A program made the translations under genes and the position numbers. The notes below the pieces were generated by a model, which saw only the letters and a program-made list of their open reading frames with translations, was not told the DNA's origin and ran no database searches. Positions 6,730 through 15,437 of a DNA stretch of 33,153 nt are shown here, in pieces. Source of the DNA: Candidatus Eisenbacteria bacterium. Its GTDB lineage: Bacteria > Eisenbacteria > RBG-16-71-46. The stretch is from NCBI GenBank assembly GCA_013140805.1, contig JABFRW010000013.1, forward strand, positions 1 through 33,153, written 5' to 3'. The stretch's first letter is position 1, and each line of letters opens with the position of its first letter.

Positions 6730-7542
6730 ATGGGCGAGCCGGCGCCGTCGGCGGCGACCCTCAAGCGTTCGATCGTGCGGGTGAGCGCGAGCGGGTGCTC
6801 AACTCTCGAAGACTCGGTCGCAGTCGAGCGGCCGCTGTCGATCCGGATCGAGGGCCGGGACCTGGCGGTCACGCTGCGCACGCCGGGGCACGATCTCGAA
6901 CTGGCGCTCGGATTCCTGGCGGGCGAGGGACTGATCACGAACCGCCATCAGGTGCGCTCGTCTCGAGAGACGCCCTCCGATTGCGCGGATGCACCCGACG
7001 TCATCGATCTGGCACTCGCGCCCGAGGTTCGATTCGACTGGACGCGCCTCGAACGCCACTTCTCCGCGACCGCCGCGTGCGGACTGTGCGGCCGTGCCCA
7101 CCTGGATGCGCTACGGGCAGGGCTCGCGCCGCTGGCGATGACCTCGCGCTTCGCGGTTGCGCCTCTGCTGGCGCTGCCTGCGCGGTTGCGCGAGCGGCAA
7201 CTGGCGTTCGCGCAGACCGGAGGCCTGCACGCGGCGGTGCTGTGCGACGAGGCGCTCGAGCCGCGCGTGGTGCGTGAAGACGTGGGGCGCCACAACGCGG
7301 TGGACAAGGTGATCGGGTGGCGACTCGATGCGGAGGATCGTAGCGAGCTGCTGTGGGTGAGCGGGCGCGCCGGTGCGGAGATCGTGCTCAAGGCCGCGCG
7401 CGCGCGGCTGGCGGTGCTGGCTGCGGTCGGGGCGCCGTCTTCGCTCGCGATCGAACTGGCCGAAGCCGCCGGGCTCACGCTGATCGGCTTCATGCGCGAC
7501 GCGCGCTTCAATGTCTACTCGGGCGTCGGGAGGATCGTGTGA
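6730..7542 (+). CDS. fdhD: FdhD, sulfurtransferase for formate dehydrogenase molybdenum cofactor
   Basis: FdhD transfers sulfur from a cysteine desulfurase to the Mo-bisPGD cofactor, which formate dehydrogenases need for activity. Seen: LALGFLAGEGLI near residue 60, the conserved CxxC pair C117-G-L-C120, the family signature VREDVGRHNAVDKVIG, WVSGRAGAEIVLKAA, and the C-terminal TLIGFMRDARFNVYSG. At 270 residues it is full length. ATG 6730 is chosen because the frame upstream only reads through thyX out of frame. It follows thyX by 8 bases and its TGA overlaps the GTG of the next gene by 4 bases (7539-7542). No formate dehydrogenase subunit or cofactor gene is in the window, so its client must be encoded elsewhere. 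Confidence 0.95.
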   Translation: MGEPAPSAATLKRSIVRVSASGCSTLEDSVAVERPLSIRIEGRDLAVTLRTPGHDLELALGFLAGEGLITNRHQVRSSRETPSDCADAPDVIDLALAPEVRFDWTRLERHFSATAACGLCGRAHLDALRAGLAPLAMTSRFAVAPLLALPARLRERQLAFAQTGGLHAAVLCDEALEPRVVREDVGRHNAVDKVIGWRLDAEDRSELLWVSGRAGAEIVLKAARARLAVLAAVGAPSSLAIELAEAAGLTLIGFMRDARFNVYSGVGRIV

Positions 7543-9221
7543 ACCCCGAACCTCACGAGCCCGACGTATTCCAGGTGCTGGTGCAGGTCGGCGCGCTGCT
7601 GCGCGACACCGGCGATCCCGACAAGATCGTGCGCGCATTCGTGCGCGCGGCGCACCTGCTGCTCGGCGCCGATGCGACCTGCGTGGTGAGCCGCACCGGC
7701 GAGGACTTCGGCACCCGGCTGCGGGTCTCTCAACCGCTCGATGCGAACTGGGACCTGCCGCAGCTCGACGGACTGCTCGGGGAGGACGACGTGCGCGCTC
7801 CGCTCGGACTCATGACCTCGCGGATCGAGCGGCGCGGCCGCGACTGGGGCCTGCTCGCGGTGCGGCGCGACAACGACACCTTCAGCACTCAACAGCGGCA
7901 CGACCTGATGCGGCTGGTGGCGGAGCTGAGCGCGCGGCTTCAGCGCGCCGACCGCGACCGGCTGTCCGAGGTGCGCGAGCGCATCGACACGAAGATCCTT
8001 CGCGACCTCGACCCCAAGGACCTCTACTACCAGGTGCTCGACGGTCTGCATCAGCTCACCCGCTACGACCACTCGGCATCGCTGTACGTGATGGACGCGA
8101 GCACTCGCCGGCTCGAACTGGTGGCCGAACAGATCGCGTGGCGCAAGAAGATGAAGAGCCCGCGCATCGGCGCGACTTCGAATCCGTCGCCGGATCTGGA
8201 GCGTCTGCTCGGGGAGGGCATGATTCATGGCGTCGATCGGCTCGACGGCGCGTGGCGCGAATGGACCAGCGACGGCGCGGCGGCGCTCGCCACCCTGCTC
8301 GATCCGATCCCGCACGGCCCCGAGGCCGCCGATGCTCCGACCATGGGTGCCATGCTGATCGCAGTGCTCGGTTCGCGTGCCGACGGGGTGGGCGTGCTGC
8401 AACTCGGCGCCCGGCGGCCCGGCTGGTTCGGTGCTCACGAGCTCGAGATCGTGAGGCGGTTCGTGCCCGCGATGTCGGTCGCCCTGCAACGCGCCCGCGC
8501 CACCGAGAGCATTCGGCGCAAGGTGGTGGATGTCGAACGGCGCGCGGTGTTCGCGCACCTGGCGCGCGGCGTGGCGCACGACGTCAACAACGCGCTCGGC
8601 GCGGTGGTGCCGCTGGTGCAGCAGATTCACGCGGATCTCGATGACGGCCGGCTCGACCCGGTGACGCTGCGCACCGATCTCGAACAGATCGAGCGCTCGC
8701 TCGAGGTCTGTCAGCGGATCTTCACCGGCATGCTTCGCTCGGCGCGCGGGGCCTCGACCCACACCGGGAGCTGCGACGTTCGGCGCGCGATTCGAAATGC
8801 CTGCGATCTGCTCGACGGGCCGTTGAGGCGCGCGGGAGTGGTGCTGGTGCTCGAGGTCGAGGAGACGATCCCCGACGTGCGCGGTGCGCTCGGCGAGATG
8901 GAGCAGCTGGTCCTGAACCTCGCCACCAACGCGCTCGAGGCGATGCCGCGCGGCGGTCGCCTGACGATCGCGACGCGTCGCGAGTCCGACGGCGTGCGGC
9001 TCGACGTGGTCGACACCGGTCGCGGGATTCCGGCGGAGCTGCTCGCCGAGGTCGATCAGCCGTTCGTGACCACGAAGGAGAACGGCACCGGGCTCGGACT
9101 TCCGACCTGCCGTTCGATCGTGTCGGGCGTCGGGGGGGAGCTCTCGATCGAGAGCGAAGTGGGCAAGGGCACGCGCGTGATCGTTCGGCTGGCACCCGCC
9201 AGCGCCGCGGTCGAGGCCTAG
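7539..9221 (+). CDS. GAF-domain sensor histidine kinase
   Basis: A 560-residue soluble kinase with no membrane segment. Two GAF-like sensor regions lie at about 10-145 and 160-325, linked by the helix ADRDRLSEVRERIDTKI. The dimerisation/phospho-acceptor helix VFAHLARGVAHDVNNALG has H347. The ATPase domain carries the N-box QLVLNLATNALEAM, G1 DTGRGIP and G2 ENGTGLGLP, closing with SEVGKGTRVIVRL. GTG 7539 overlaps the fdhD stop (GTGA) and is preceded by GGGAGG at the right distance. The receiver-SpoIIE gene starts two bases after its stop, so it is the obvious partner. GAF domains usually bind small molecules or sense redox or light; no ligand residue is recognisable here. Confidence 0.93.
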   Translation: MNPEPHEPDVFQVLVQVGALLRDTGDPDKIVRAFVRAAHLLLGADATCVVSRTGEDFGTRLRVSQPLDANWDLPQLDGLLGEDDVRAPLGLMTSRIERRGRDWGLLAVRRDNDTFSTQQRHDLMRLVAELSARLQRADRDRLSEVRERIDTKILRDLDPKDLYYQVLDGLHQLTRYDHSASLYVMDASTRRLELVAEQIAWRKKMKSPRIGATSNPSPDLERLLGEGMIHGVDRLDGAWREWTSDGAAALATLLDPIPHGPEAADAPTMGAMLIAVLGSRADGVGVLQLGARRPGWFGAHELEIVRRFVPAMSVALQRARATESIRRKVVDVERRAVFAHLARGVAHDVNNALGAVVPLVQQIHADLDDGRLDPVTLRTDLEQIERSLEVCQRIFTGMLRSARGASTHTGSCDVRRAIRNACDLLDGPLRRAGVVLVLEVEETIPDVRGALGEMEQLVLNLATNALEAMPRGGRLTIATRRESDGVRLDVVDTGRGIPAELLAEVDQPFVTTKENGTGLGLPTCRSIVSGVGGELSIESEVGKGTRVIVRLAPASAAVEA

Positions 9222-9223
9222 GC

Positions 9224-10357
9224 GTGGCGCGCCCCCGCATTCTGGTCGTTGATGACGACGCCGCGCACCGCCGCGCCGTCGAGCGCGTGCTCGAGGCGTC
9301 GAACGACCTCGAGGCGGTGGCGGGTGCCGCGGGTGCTCTGGCCGCGTGCGAGCGCGAGCGCTTCGATCTGGCGATTCTCGACATTCGCATGCCGGGCATG
9401 GACGGTTTCACGTTGATGGGAGAGCTCAAGACCGCCGACCCCGATCTCGATGTGATCCTGATGACGGGCAGCGCCTCCGACATCGACGCACGGCTCGCCC
9501 GCGCGGTGCGCGAACGCGCGTTCTACTTCATTCAGAAACCGTTTCACCGCGACGTGCTGCTCGCGCTGGTGGCACGGTGCCTCGAGATCCGGCGCCTCAA
9601 CCGAGAGCGCGCGGCGCACGCCTCGCGGCTCGCCGCCGAGCTCGAAGCGGCGCGCCGCTTTCAGGCCAGCATGCTGCCGGCGGCCACACTCGAGCGCGAT
9701 CGCTATGAACTCGCCGCGCTGTACGAGCCGTCACTCGAGCTGGGCGGTGACTTCTTCGACTACGCCGAACTGGGCGGCAGCGTGCTCGCACTGCTGGTCA
9801 GCGACGTCGCGGGTAAGGGAGCCGCGGCGGCGATGCTGACCGGCATGGTGAAGCAGGCGTTCCACGCCGCGGCCCCCGATCGCTATGCGCCGGCCACCGC
9901 CATGCAACGCGTCTTCGAGGCGGTGAAGCTGTTCCCCGACGATCGCTTCCTCACCGCGTTCTGCGCCCGCATCGATGCGCAGGCCGGGCTGATCGAGTAC
10001 ATCTGCACCGCCGGCCACCCGCCACCGCTGCTCAAGCGTCGCAGCGGGGAGCTGGAGCCGCTCGTGGTTTCGAGCGATGTGCTGCATCCCGCGTTCGACA
10101 TGATCCACTTCGAGCAGAAGATCCTCGAGGTGCAGGCCGGCGACGTTCTGATGGCGTTCACCGACGGACTCATGGAAGCACGACGCTCGGAGACCGAAGA
10201 GTGGTACGACTTCGAGGGGATCGAGCGCTCGTTCGCGAAGCTCCCGATCGAGCGCGCGCCACAAGTCGTGACGCACCTGCGCGAGGCGCTGCGTGAGTTC
10301 CAGGCCGGCCGCCCGCCCGAGGACGACCTGACGATCGTCGCGGTGGGGCTCAAGTAG
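9224..10357 (+). CDS. Response regulator with SpoIIE/RsbU-type PP2C phosphatase output
   Basis: A 377-residue protein. The receiver (about 4-120) has the acidic pocket D10-D12, phospho-acceptor D53 in LDIRMPGMDG and K105 in QKPF. A short coiled linker (120-145) leads to a SpoIIE phosphatase domain with GGDFFDY, SDVAGKGAAAAM, FTDGLMEA and PEDDLTIVAV, which hold the metal-binding aspartates. Such proteins dephosphorylate anti-anti-sigma (STAS) factors and so release sigma factors. GTG 9224 lies two bases after the kinase stop. Phosphorylation by the upstream GAF kinase probably controls the phosphatase. No STAS or anti-sigma kinase gene is nearby. Confidence 0.94.
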   Translation: MARPRILVVDDDAAHRRAVERVLEASNDLEAVAGAAGALAACERERFDLAILDIRMPGMDGFTLMGELKTADPDLDVILMTGSASDIDARLARAVRERAFYFIQKPFHRDVLLALVARCLEIRRLNRERAAHASRLAAELEAARRFQASMLPAATLERDRYELAALYEPSLELGGDFFDYAELGGSVLALLVSDVAGKGAAAAMLTGMVKQAFHAAAPDRYAPATAMQRVFEAVKLFPDDRFLTAFCARIDAQAGLIEYICTAGHPPPLLKRRSGELEPLVVSSDVLHPAFDMIHFEQKILEVQAGDVLMAFTDGLMEARRSETEEWYDFEGIERSFAKLPIERAPQVVTHLREALREFQAGRPPEDDLTIVAVGLK

Positions 10358-10403
10358 CGGGGTTCCCGGGGGTTCCACGCGGCGAATCGTCTCGAGTCGA
10401 CGC

Positions 10404-10432
10404 TGGACCCGATCGCGGGTGGGGGCTACGCT
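10404..10432 (+). promoter_or_regulatory. Possible sigma-70-like promoter TGGACC-17-TACGCT
   Basis: TGGACC (10404-10409), a 17-base spacer and TACGCT (10427-10432) lie in the gap ahead of the beta-propeller gene. The GGCTACGCT around the -10 also occurs at 26811-26819 ahead of the gamma-glutamyltransferase gene. Matches to consensus are partial. Confidence 0.3.
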
Positions 10433-10509
10433 TCGAGCCACGCTTCGCTGGGCGCGGCGGTTCGATGCTCGAGTCAACCGGTGTCCCCCGTCAGGACGGA
10501 TCGATCGTG

Positions 10510-13125
10510 ATGTGGCACCCGCTTCGAGTGGGTCGCGCTGCGAGTCGCGCGATGATTTCGGCGATCTTGATGGTTCACCTCGCGATCGTCGCTGCCGTGT
10601 CGCCACCACGCGCCGTGGCGCGGCCGCGAGCCGCCGCGGCCCATGAGACCTCGCCCGCGTTTCGGCTCGCGGTCGAGCGTTTGCAACGACACCGCGCGGA
10701 GGTCGTGAGTCGCGCGAGTTTGCGCTCGCGCGCGGACGGACTCGCTTCCTCACCGGAAGCAGCGCCGCCTCGCGCCGGGCTGGGCGAGCCTCTCTACATC
10801 CCCGGCAGCCCGACCGACGACGTGCGCTGGTCCGGAGAATTCGCCGACGTCGACCTCGACGGGCCGATTCGCGATCTCGCGAGTTACCGTGGGGGGCTCG
10901 CGGCGAGCGGGTACTTTCGAATCGCGGGTGGCGTTCGCTGCAATGGGTTGGCATTTTGGGACGGCACGACCTGGTCGAGATTCGGTGTCGGCGCGATTCC
11001 GTATCCCGGCGCACTCGCGACAGTCGGTGACGATCTGTACGTCGGGGCCGCTGACGACACCACCGGCGGGATCCTGATTGCCAGATGGAACGGCGCGGCG
11101 TGGACCGATCGGTCCGAGAACCTCGCCGGCGCTTATGTATCGACACTGTTCGGGTGGAACGGCGCCGTGTACGCCGGCGGCGTCTTCGAACTCCAGAACG
11201 GCACCCGCGCGAATCTGATTCGCAATGCCGGTGCCGGCTGGGAGACGATCGCCGGTGCTCCCGAAGGCTTCGTCTGGGACTTCGAGAGTGACGGCGCGAC
11301 CCTGCTGGTGGCAGGACAGTTGGGGGCATCCGCAGAGTTCGACGTGCCGATCCTGATGCGCTGGAACACTGTGGGGTGGGACACGCTCGGCCGTGCCGAT
11401 GGCGACCGCTTCGCGCCGCTCGCGACCACGGTGGCGAAGCTCGGCTCCGACACCTGGGTGGGAGGGCTGTTCAAGTCCGTCGATGGGGTGGCGTGCGATG
11501 GCCTCGCGTACCGGACCGCCGCGCAGTGGCACGGCCTGGTGCCCGAGTTCGGTGCTCTGATCTTCGCGATCGTGCCGGATGCGGGCGGGATCGCGATTGC
11601 TGGCGGGCTCTCGCAATCGGTGTTGTTGTGGAACGGCTCGCAGTTCGTGAGCTACGGCCCGGGACTTTACGGGAGCGCGGCGACGCTTGCGTCGATGAAT
11701 GGCAGACTGAGCGTCGGCGGCAGCTTTACCGTCGACGGTCAGGGAACCCCAGTTCGATTCAGCGCGCAGTGGGATGGCGCCCACTGGTCGGAACTGCGTC
11801 CCGCCCCACGGTCTGGCGCGAGCGGGCTCACCGGCACGTCGAATGTTCGCGCGCTGCTCGCGTTTGACGGGCGGCTGGTTGCCGCCGGAGCGCTCATGAC
11901 CGGCGGACCGCTCCTCGAGGACCTCCATCGTCCACTGGCGCTGCAGTGGGACGGCACCCGATGGAGTCCGCTCGGAACCGTCGAGATCAACGGTGCGACG
12001 GAGGTGCTGGGCATCTATCGCGGCGAGCTGATCGCGGGGGGGCTCATGGGCCTCTACACCAATCCACCGTGGACCGGGGCCGTCACCCGCTGGGATGGCG
12101 AGGCGTGGCTCCCGATCGCGAACGGTCCGGACCGACGCGTGTTCGCACTGCTCGAGCACGGGAGCGACCTGATCGTGGGCGGCGACTTTGGCAACGTGAA
12201 TCATCTCCTGGCCAGCGGGGTCGCGAAATGGAATGGGCAATCGTGGACTCCGATGAACGCTCGCATCAGCATCGGACCGGCACCCGAGATCCGAGCGCTC
12301 GCGAGTTACGGCGATCGGGTGATCGCGGCCGGTGACTTCGGCGACTTCGACGGCGCTCCGCTCGCGAACATCGCGAGCTGGAACGGCAGCGCGTGGTCGC
12401 CGCTCGGAGCCGGCCTCGACGGCACGGTGCTGGCGCTCGAAGTACACGGGAACGATCTCTACGCCGCGGGAATGTTCCTTCACGCCGGCGGTCTCGATTC
12501 CCCCGGCATCGCGAGGTGGGACGGCCAGGAGTGGCATGCGGTTCCGGGAGCCCCGAGCCCCTCGGTTTCGGATCTGCGGTGGAGTGACGGTGCGCTCTAC
12601 GCGACAGGAATGTGGTTCATCGACGGTCAGGCGACCGATCAGATCGCTCGATTCGACGGTCAGTCCTGGCGCGGTCTCGGCACCGGCATCCTCCCCGACG
12701 ACTACTACGTGTCGCCGCAGGTTTCCACGCTGGCCGAATACGACGGCGATCTGTTCGTCGGTGGCTACTTCATGATCGCGGGCGGCAAGAGCTCGAAGCG
12801 GATCGCACGCTGGGACCTCGGAGGTGCACCCGGGGTCGCGCCGGGTCAGGTCGCGTGGCGTTCGAGCCGGCCCAACCCGTTCGCCGATCGCGTGGTGCTG
12901 CGATTCGAAGTCGCGAGTCCGACGCGCGGCAGCCTTCGCATCTTCGATCTGCGAGGTCGCGAAGTCGCGCGTCCGCGCGACGGCGAGTGGCCCGCCGGCC
13001 TCGCCGCGGTGGCGTGGGACGGCCGTGATCGCGACGGACGGAGCCTGCCGTCGGGGCTCTACTTCGCGCGGCTCAAGCTCGCGAACGGGAGCGAATCGAG
13101 CACCCGGCTGGTGCTCACCCGTTGA
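10510..13125 (+). CDS. Secreted beta-propeller-like repeat protein with FlgD-type C-terminal sorting tail
   Basis: About 871 residues. The N-terminus has a basic start and a hydrophobic core (MISAILMVHLAIVAAV), a signal peptide. Residues about 100-780 hold more than ten degenerate repeats of the type WDG..W..LG...G.V.AL..Y.G.L.AGG.F, as in kelch/galactose-oxidase-like propellers; examples are WNGSAWSPLGAGLDGTVLAL and ARWDGQEWHAV. The last 75 residues (RPNPFADRVVLRFEV...IFDLRGREV...GLYFARLKL) are the FlgD-like Ig fold used as a C-terminal sorting signal in FCB-group bacteria. It is likely exported and surface-attached; the ligand is unknown. Start: ATG 10510, with GTG 10507 adjacent and ATG 10465 possible; GGA at 10498-10500 favours 10507/10510. 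It is a single gene, with a possible promoter upstream and a hairpin downstream. Confidence 0.88.
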   Translation: MWHPLRVGRAASRAMISAILMVHLAIVAAVSPPRAVARPRAAAAHETSPAFRLAVERLQRHRAEVVSRASLRSRADGLASSPEAAPPRAGLGEPLYIPGSPTDDVRWSGEFADVDLDGPIRDLASYRGGLAASGYFRIAGGVRCNGLAFWDGTTWSRFGVGAIPYPGALATVGDDLYVGAADDTTGGILIARWNGAAWTDRSENLAGAYVSTLFGWNGAVYAGGVFELQNGTRANLIRNAGAGWETIAGAPEGFVWDFESDGATLLVAGQLGASAEFDVPILMRWNTVGWDTLGRADGDRFAPLATTVAKLGSDTWVGGLFKSVDGVACDGLAYRTAAQWHGLVPEFGALIFAIVPDAGGIAIAGGLSQSVLLWNGSQFVSYGPGLYGSAATLASMNGRLSVGGSFTVDGQGTPVRFSAQWDGAHWSELRPAPRSGASGLTGTSNVRALLAFDGRLVAAGALMTGGPLLEDLHRPLALQWDGTRWSPLGTVEINGATEVLGIYRGELIAGGLMGLYTNPPWTGAVTRWDGEAWLPIANGPDRRVFALLEHGSDLIVGGDFGNVNHLLASGVAKWNGQSWTPMNARISIGPAPEIRALASYGDRVIAAGDFGDFDGAPLANIASWNGSAWSPLGAGLDGTVLALEVHGNDLYAAGMFLHAGGLDSPGIARWDGQEWHAVPGAPSPSVSDLRWSDGALYATGMWFIDGQATDQIARFDGQSWRGLGTGILPDDYYVSPQVSTLAEYDGDLFVGGYFMIAGGKSSKRIARWDLGGAPGVAPGQVAWRSSRPNPFADRVVLRFEVASPTRGSLRIFDLRGREVARPRDGEWPAGLAAVAWDGRDRDGRSLPSGLYFARLKLANGSESSTRLVLTR

Positions 13126-13129
13126 CCGT

Positions 13130-13148
13130 GCGCGGCCTCGCGCCGCGC
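13130..13148. terminator. GC hairpin between convergent genes
   Basis: GCGCGGC (13130-13136) and GCCGCGC (13142-13148) with loop CTCGC form a 7-bp stem in the 33-base gap between the converging beta-propeller and MFS genes. It could serve both directions; neither side has a T tract. Confidence 0.4.
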
Positions 13149-13158
13149 CCGGTGTTAC

Positions 13159-14466
13159 CTAGTGACCGCCGCTCTTGCGTGGCCGCGCGTTCCACAGCGT
13201 GAGCATCAGGATGCCGCCGATCGCCGAGAAGCCCATCATGCTCGGTCCCCACACGCTCCAGCCGTAGTGGTCGAGCAGCCAGCCCATCCCGACACCCATC
13301 ACCGAGCCACCCACGTACTGCATGCCGTCGAACAATCCGGCGGCGGTGGCGGCGGCGCGCTTGCCGCCGAAGTCCATCGAGGCGGTGCCGGAGAGCATCG
13401 AGTGCACCATCGAGATCGCCAGTGAGTTGAGCATGAAGGCGATCACCACCGCGTTGACGCCGGGTGCTTTCCACACCACGAACAGGCACACCACCTGGAT
13501 CGCGTAGCCGATGAACGCGACCGGCGCGCGGCGATGGCCGAACACCTTGTCGGAGGCGTAGCCCGCGATGAACGCGCCCGCGATGCCGGCGCCGACGATC
13601 GCCAGCGCGTTGCGCTGGAAAATCGGATTCGAAAGCTCGAGGTGCTGCACTTCCTGCATGTAGCGCGGGAACCACTCCTCGAAGCCCTTGCGCACCAGTC
13701 CGGTGCAGAACTCCGCGATCGCGATCGTGATCGCGATCGGATTGGTGAACACCTTGCGCGCGACATAGCTGAATGTAATCGCCTCGGTGTCGCCGCTGCT
13801 CGCATCCTCGGGATCGAACTCCCCGAGCCCCGCGTCTTTGGGCGAATCCTGCACCACGCGCCAGGTGACGAACCACATGACCGCGACCACCACCGACGGA
13901 ATGAAGAACTTCCACTGCCAGGGCAGCAGCGCGATCATCGGCAAGCCGAGCAACAGGAACACCAGGAAGCGGCCGCTCTGGATCATCGAGCCGAAGATCG
14001 CCGAGAACACGCCGCGCTCGCTGACGTGGAACCAGCCCGAGTTCACCTTGATGAGAGCCAGCGCGCTGTAACTCTGGAAGTACATGTTGAGCGCCCACAC
14101 CGCCGAGAAGTAGGCGAGCATCACGGCGGGGGTGCCGACCACGCCGAGATAGGCGCCGAAGCCGAACACCAGATTGAAGAAGAACGCACCGCCGGCGCCG
14201 ATCAGCATCGCCTTGCGCCCACCCAGCCGGTCCGCGATCGGCCCGTTGAAGATCGCGGAGAGGCCGTAGATCAGCGTGCTGATCGTGATGATCGTGCCGA
14301 CCTGCGTCTTCGAGAATCCATAGGCGTCCGACAGCGCCTTGTTGGCGAGCGGAAAGTTGTAGCGCGCCATGTACATCGCGGCGTAAGTGAAGCCGAGCGC
14401 GAGCCAGTTCTGGGTGCGACGCTGCGAGAACTGGGGCGAGTGTTTCAGGGGCGCGGTCGCAGCCAT
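13159..14466 (-). CDS. OPA-family MFS transporter (GlpT/UhpT-like organophosphate antiporter)
   Basis: A 435-residue integral membrane protein with about 12 hydrophobic helices in two halves, split by a charged loop near residues 205-230 (DSPKDAGLGEFDPEDAS). The first helix region, MYMARYNFPLANKALSDAYGFSKTQVG, carries the RYNF motif of the organophosphate:phosphate antiporter family (GlpT, UhpT, PgtP). GPIADRLGGRKAM is the MFS loop 2-3 motif, and TASMDFGGKRAAATAAG late in the protein is also typical. These carriers exchange sugar or glycerol phosphates for phosphate at the inner membrane; the actual substrate cannot be read here. ATG 14466 has GAGGA about 8 bases upstream. The next gene on this strand ends 108 bases away, past a hairpin, so it probably has its own promoter. 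Confidence 0.92.
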   Translation of the reverse strand: MAATAPLKHSPQFSQRRTQNWLALGFTYAAMYMARYNFPLANKALSDAYGFSKTQVGTIITISTLIYGLSAIFNGPIADRLGGRKAMLIGAGGAFFFNLVFGFGAYLGVVGTPAVMLAYFSAVWALNMYFQSYSALALIKVNSGWFHVSERGVFSAIFGSMIQSGRFLVFLLLGLPMIALLPWQWKFFIPSVVVAVMWFVTWRVVQDSPKDAGLGEFDPEDASSGDTEAITFSYVARKVFTNPIAITIAIAEFCTGLVRKGFEEWFPRYMQEVQHLELSNPIFQRNALAIVGAGIAGAFIAGYASDKVFGHRRAPVAFIGYAIQVVCLFVVWKAPGVNAVVIAFMLNSLAISMVHSMLSGTASMDFGGKRAAATAAGLFDGMQYVGGSVMGVGMGWLLDHYGWSVWGPSMMGFSAIGGILMLTLWNARPRKSGGH

Positions 14467-14548
14467 GGCAGGGTCCTCATGGAGTGGAGCAGTGAGGGCT
14501 CGAGTCGACGACGAGGCTTGTAACCCGCGCCGCCGGGCCGGTCAAGCG

Positions 14549-14567
14549 CGCCCCGACCGGCGGGGCG
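14549..14567 (-). terminator. Hairpin after the LytTR regulator gene
   Basis: CGCCCCG (14549-14555) and CGGGGCG (14561-14567) pair around a 5-base loop, 8 bases past the LytTR stop codon. There is no T tract. It probably ends the kinase-TPR-TonB-LytTR unit. Confidence 0.5.
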
Positions 14568-14574
14568 GGTGCTC

Positions 14575-15393
14575 CTAGCGGGCGCCGAGGCGCTCGCGCA
14601 GCGGACGGGCGCGGGTGCGACTCACCGGAACCTCGGTGCGGGCGGTATCCCGGAGCGTCAGGCGCCAGGTACCCGCGAACGCCGGGCGCAGCTCGAGCGC
14701 GTGATCCAGGTTGACGATCGCGCCGCGGTGAACGCGCAGGAAGCGGCGCGCATCGAGGCGGGCTTCGAGCTGGTCGAGCGTGAAGTTGATCCAGAATCGA
14801 TCGCCCTCGATCGCCACGAACACCAGCTTGTCCTCGGCGCCGAACCACAGAATCTCCTCGGCTCGCAGGATGCGCTGGCGCACGCCGACCCGGACGGTCA
14901 GTCGCTCGAGCGGCGCCAGCTCGGAGGTCGCGGCGGTCGTCGTTGGCGTCGCCGAGGTGCGCGTGTGCGAACGCTCCGCGGCCAGCGCGTCGAGCAGCTC
15001 GCGCATGCGCGCGTCGAGCGACTCGGGACCCGCCCGTGCGGCGCGCACGCGATCGAGCGCTTCGGCGAGCCGCTCGGCACGAAACGGCTTGAGCAGATAG
15101 TCGATCGCGCGCTCTTCGAATGCCTGCACCGCGTAGTGGTCGAACGCGGTTGCGAAGATCACCGCCGGCCGCTCGGCCAGTGTGCGCAGAAGCTCGAAGC
15201 CGTCCTCGCCCGGCATCTGGATGTCGAGCAGCAGCAGGTCCGGGGTGAGTGCGGCGATGCGTTCGCGCGCTTCCGCGGCCGAGCCGGCCTCGCCCACGAT
15301 TTCGAGGTCGGGCAGCGCCTCGAGCAGCCGCCGCGCGCGGGCGCGCGCAGGGGCTTCGTCGTCGACGATCAGGACGCGCAGGATTCGAGGCAT
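14575..15393 (-). CDS. LytTR-family response regulator
   Basis: A 272-residue regulator. The receiver domain (about 6-120) has DDE at 11-13, phospho-acceptor D57 in LLLLDIQMPG and a lysine in LLKPF. A Ser/Thr/Ala-rich linker (SHTRTSATPTTTAATS) leads to a LytTR DNA-binding domain (about 165-270), recognisable by ILRAEEILWFGAEDKLVFV and FLRVHRGAIVNLDHA. LytTR regulators bind direct repeats ahead of target genes. ATG 15393 is chosen so the protein begins MPRILRVLIVDDE; GTG 15405 would add four residues. It sits 44 bases downstream of the TonB receptor gene. The LytS-type kinase heading the same run of genes is its natural partner. Confidence 0.94.
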   Translation of the reverse strand: MPRILRVLIVDDEAPARARARRLLEALPDLEIVGEAGSAAEARERIAALTPDLLLLDIQMPGEDGFELLRTLAERPAVIFATAFDHYAVQAFEERAIDYLLKPFRAERLAEALDRVRAARAGPESLDARMRELLDALAAERSHTRTSATPTTTAATSELAPLERLTVRVGVRQRILRAEEILWFGAEDKLVFVAIEGDRFWINFTLDQLEARLDARRFLRVHRGAIVNLDHALELRPAFAGTWRLTLRDTARTEVPVSRTRARPLRERLGAR

Positions 15394-15437
15394 GGAAGCG
15401 AGCACCCCAGAGTCCGAAACACCGCCATGGCGTGCGG

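Noticed and set aside
9731-12537. Two long minus-strand open frames opposite the phosphatase and beta-propeller genes
   Set aside because: These are high-GC shadow frames with compositionally biased products; the plus strand has signal peptide, repeats and catalytic motifs.
12850-13125. Evidence for a type IX secretion system
   Set aside because: The FlgD-like tail resembles such sorting domains, but no secretion gene is in the window, so the export route cannot be named.
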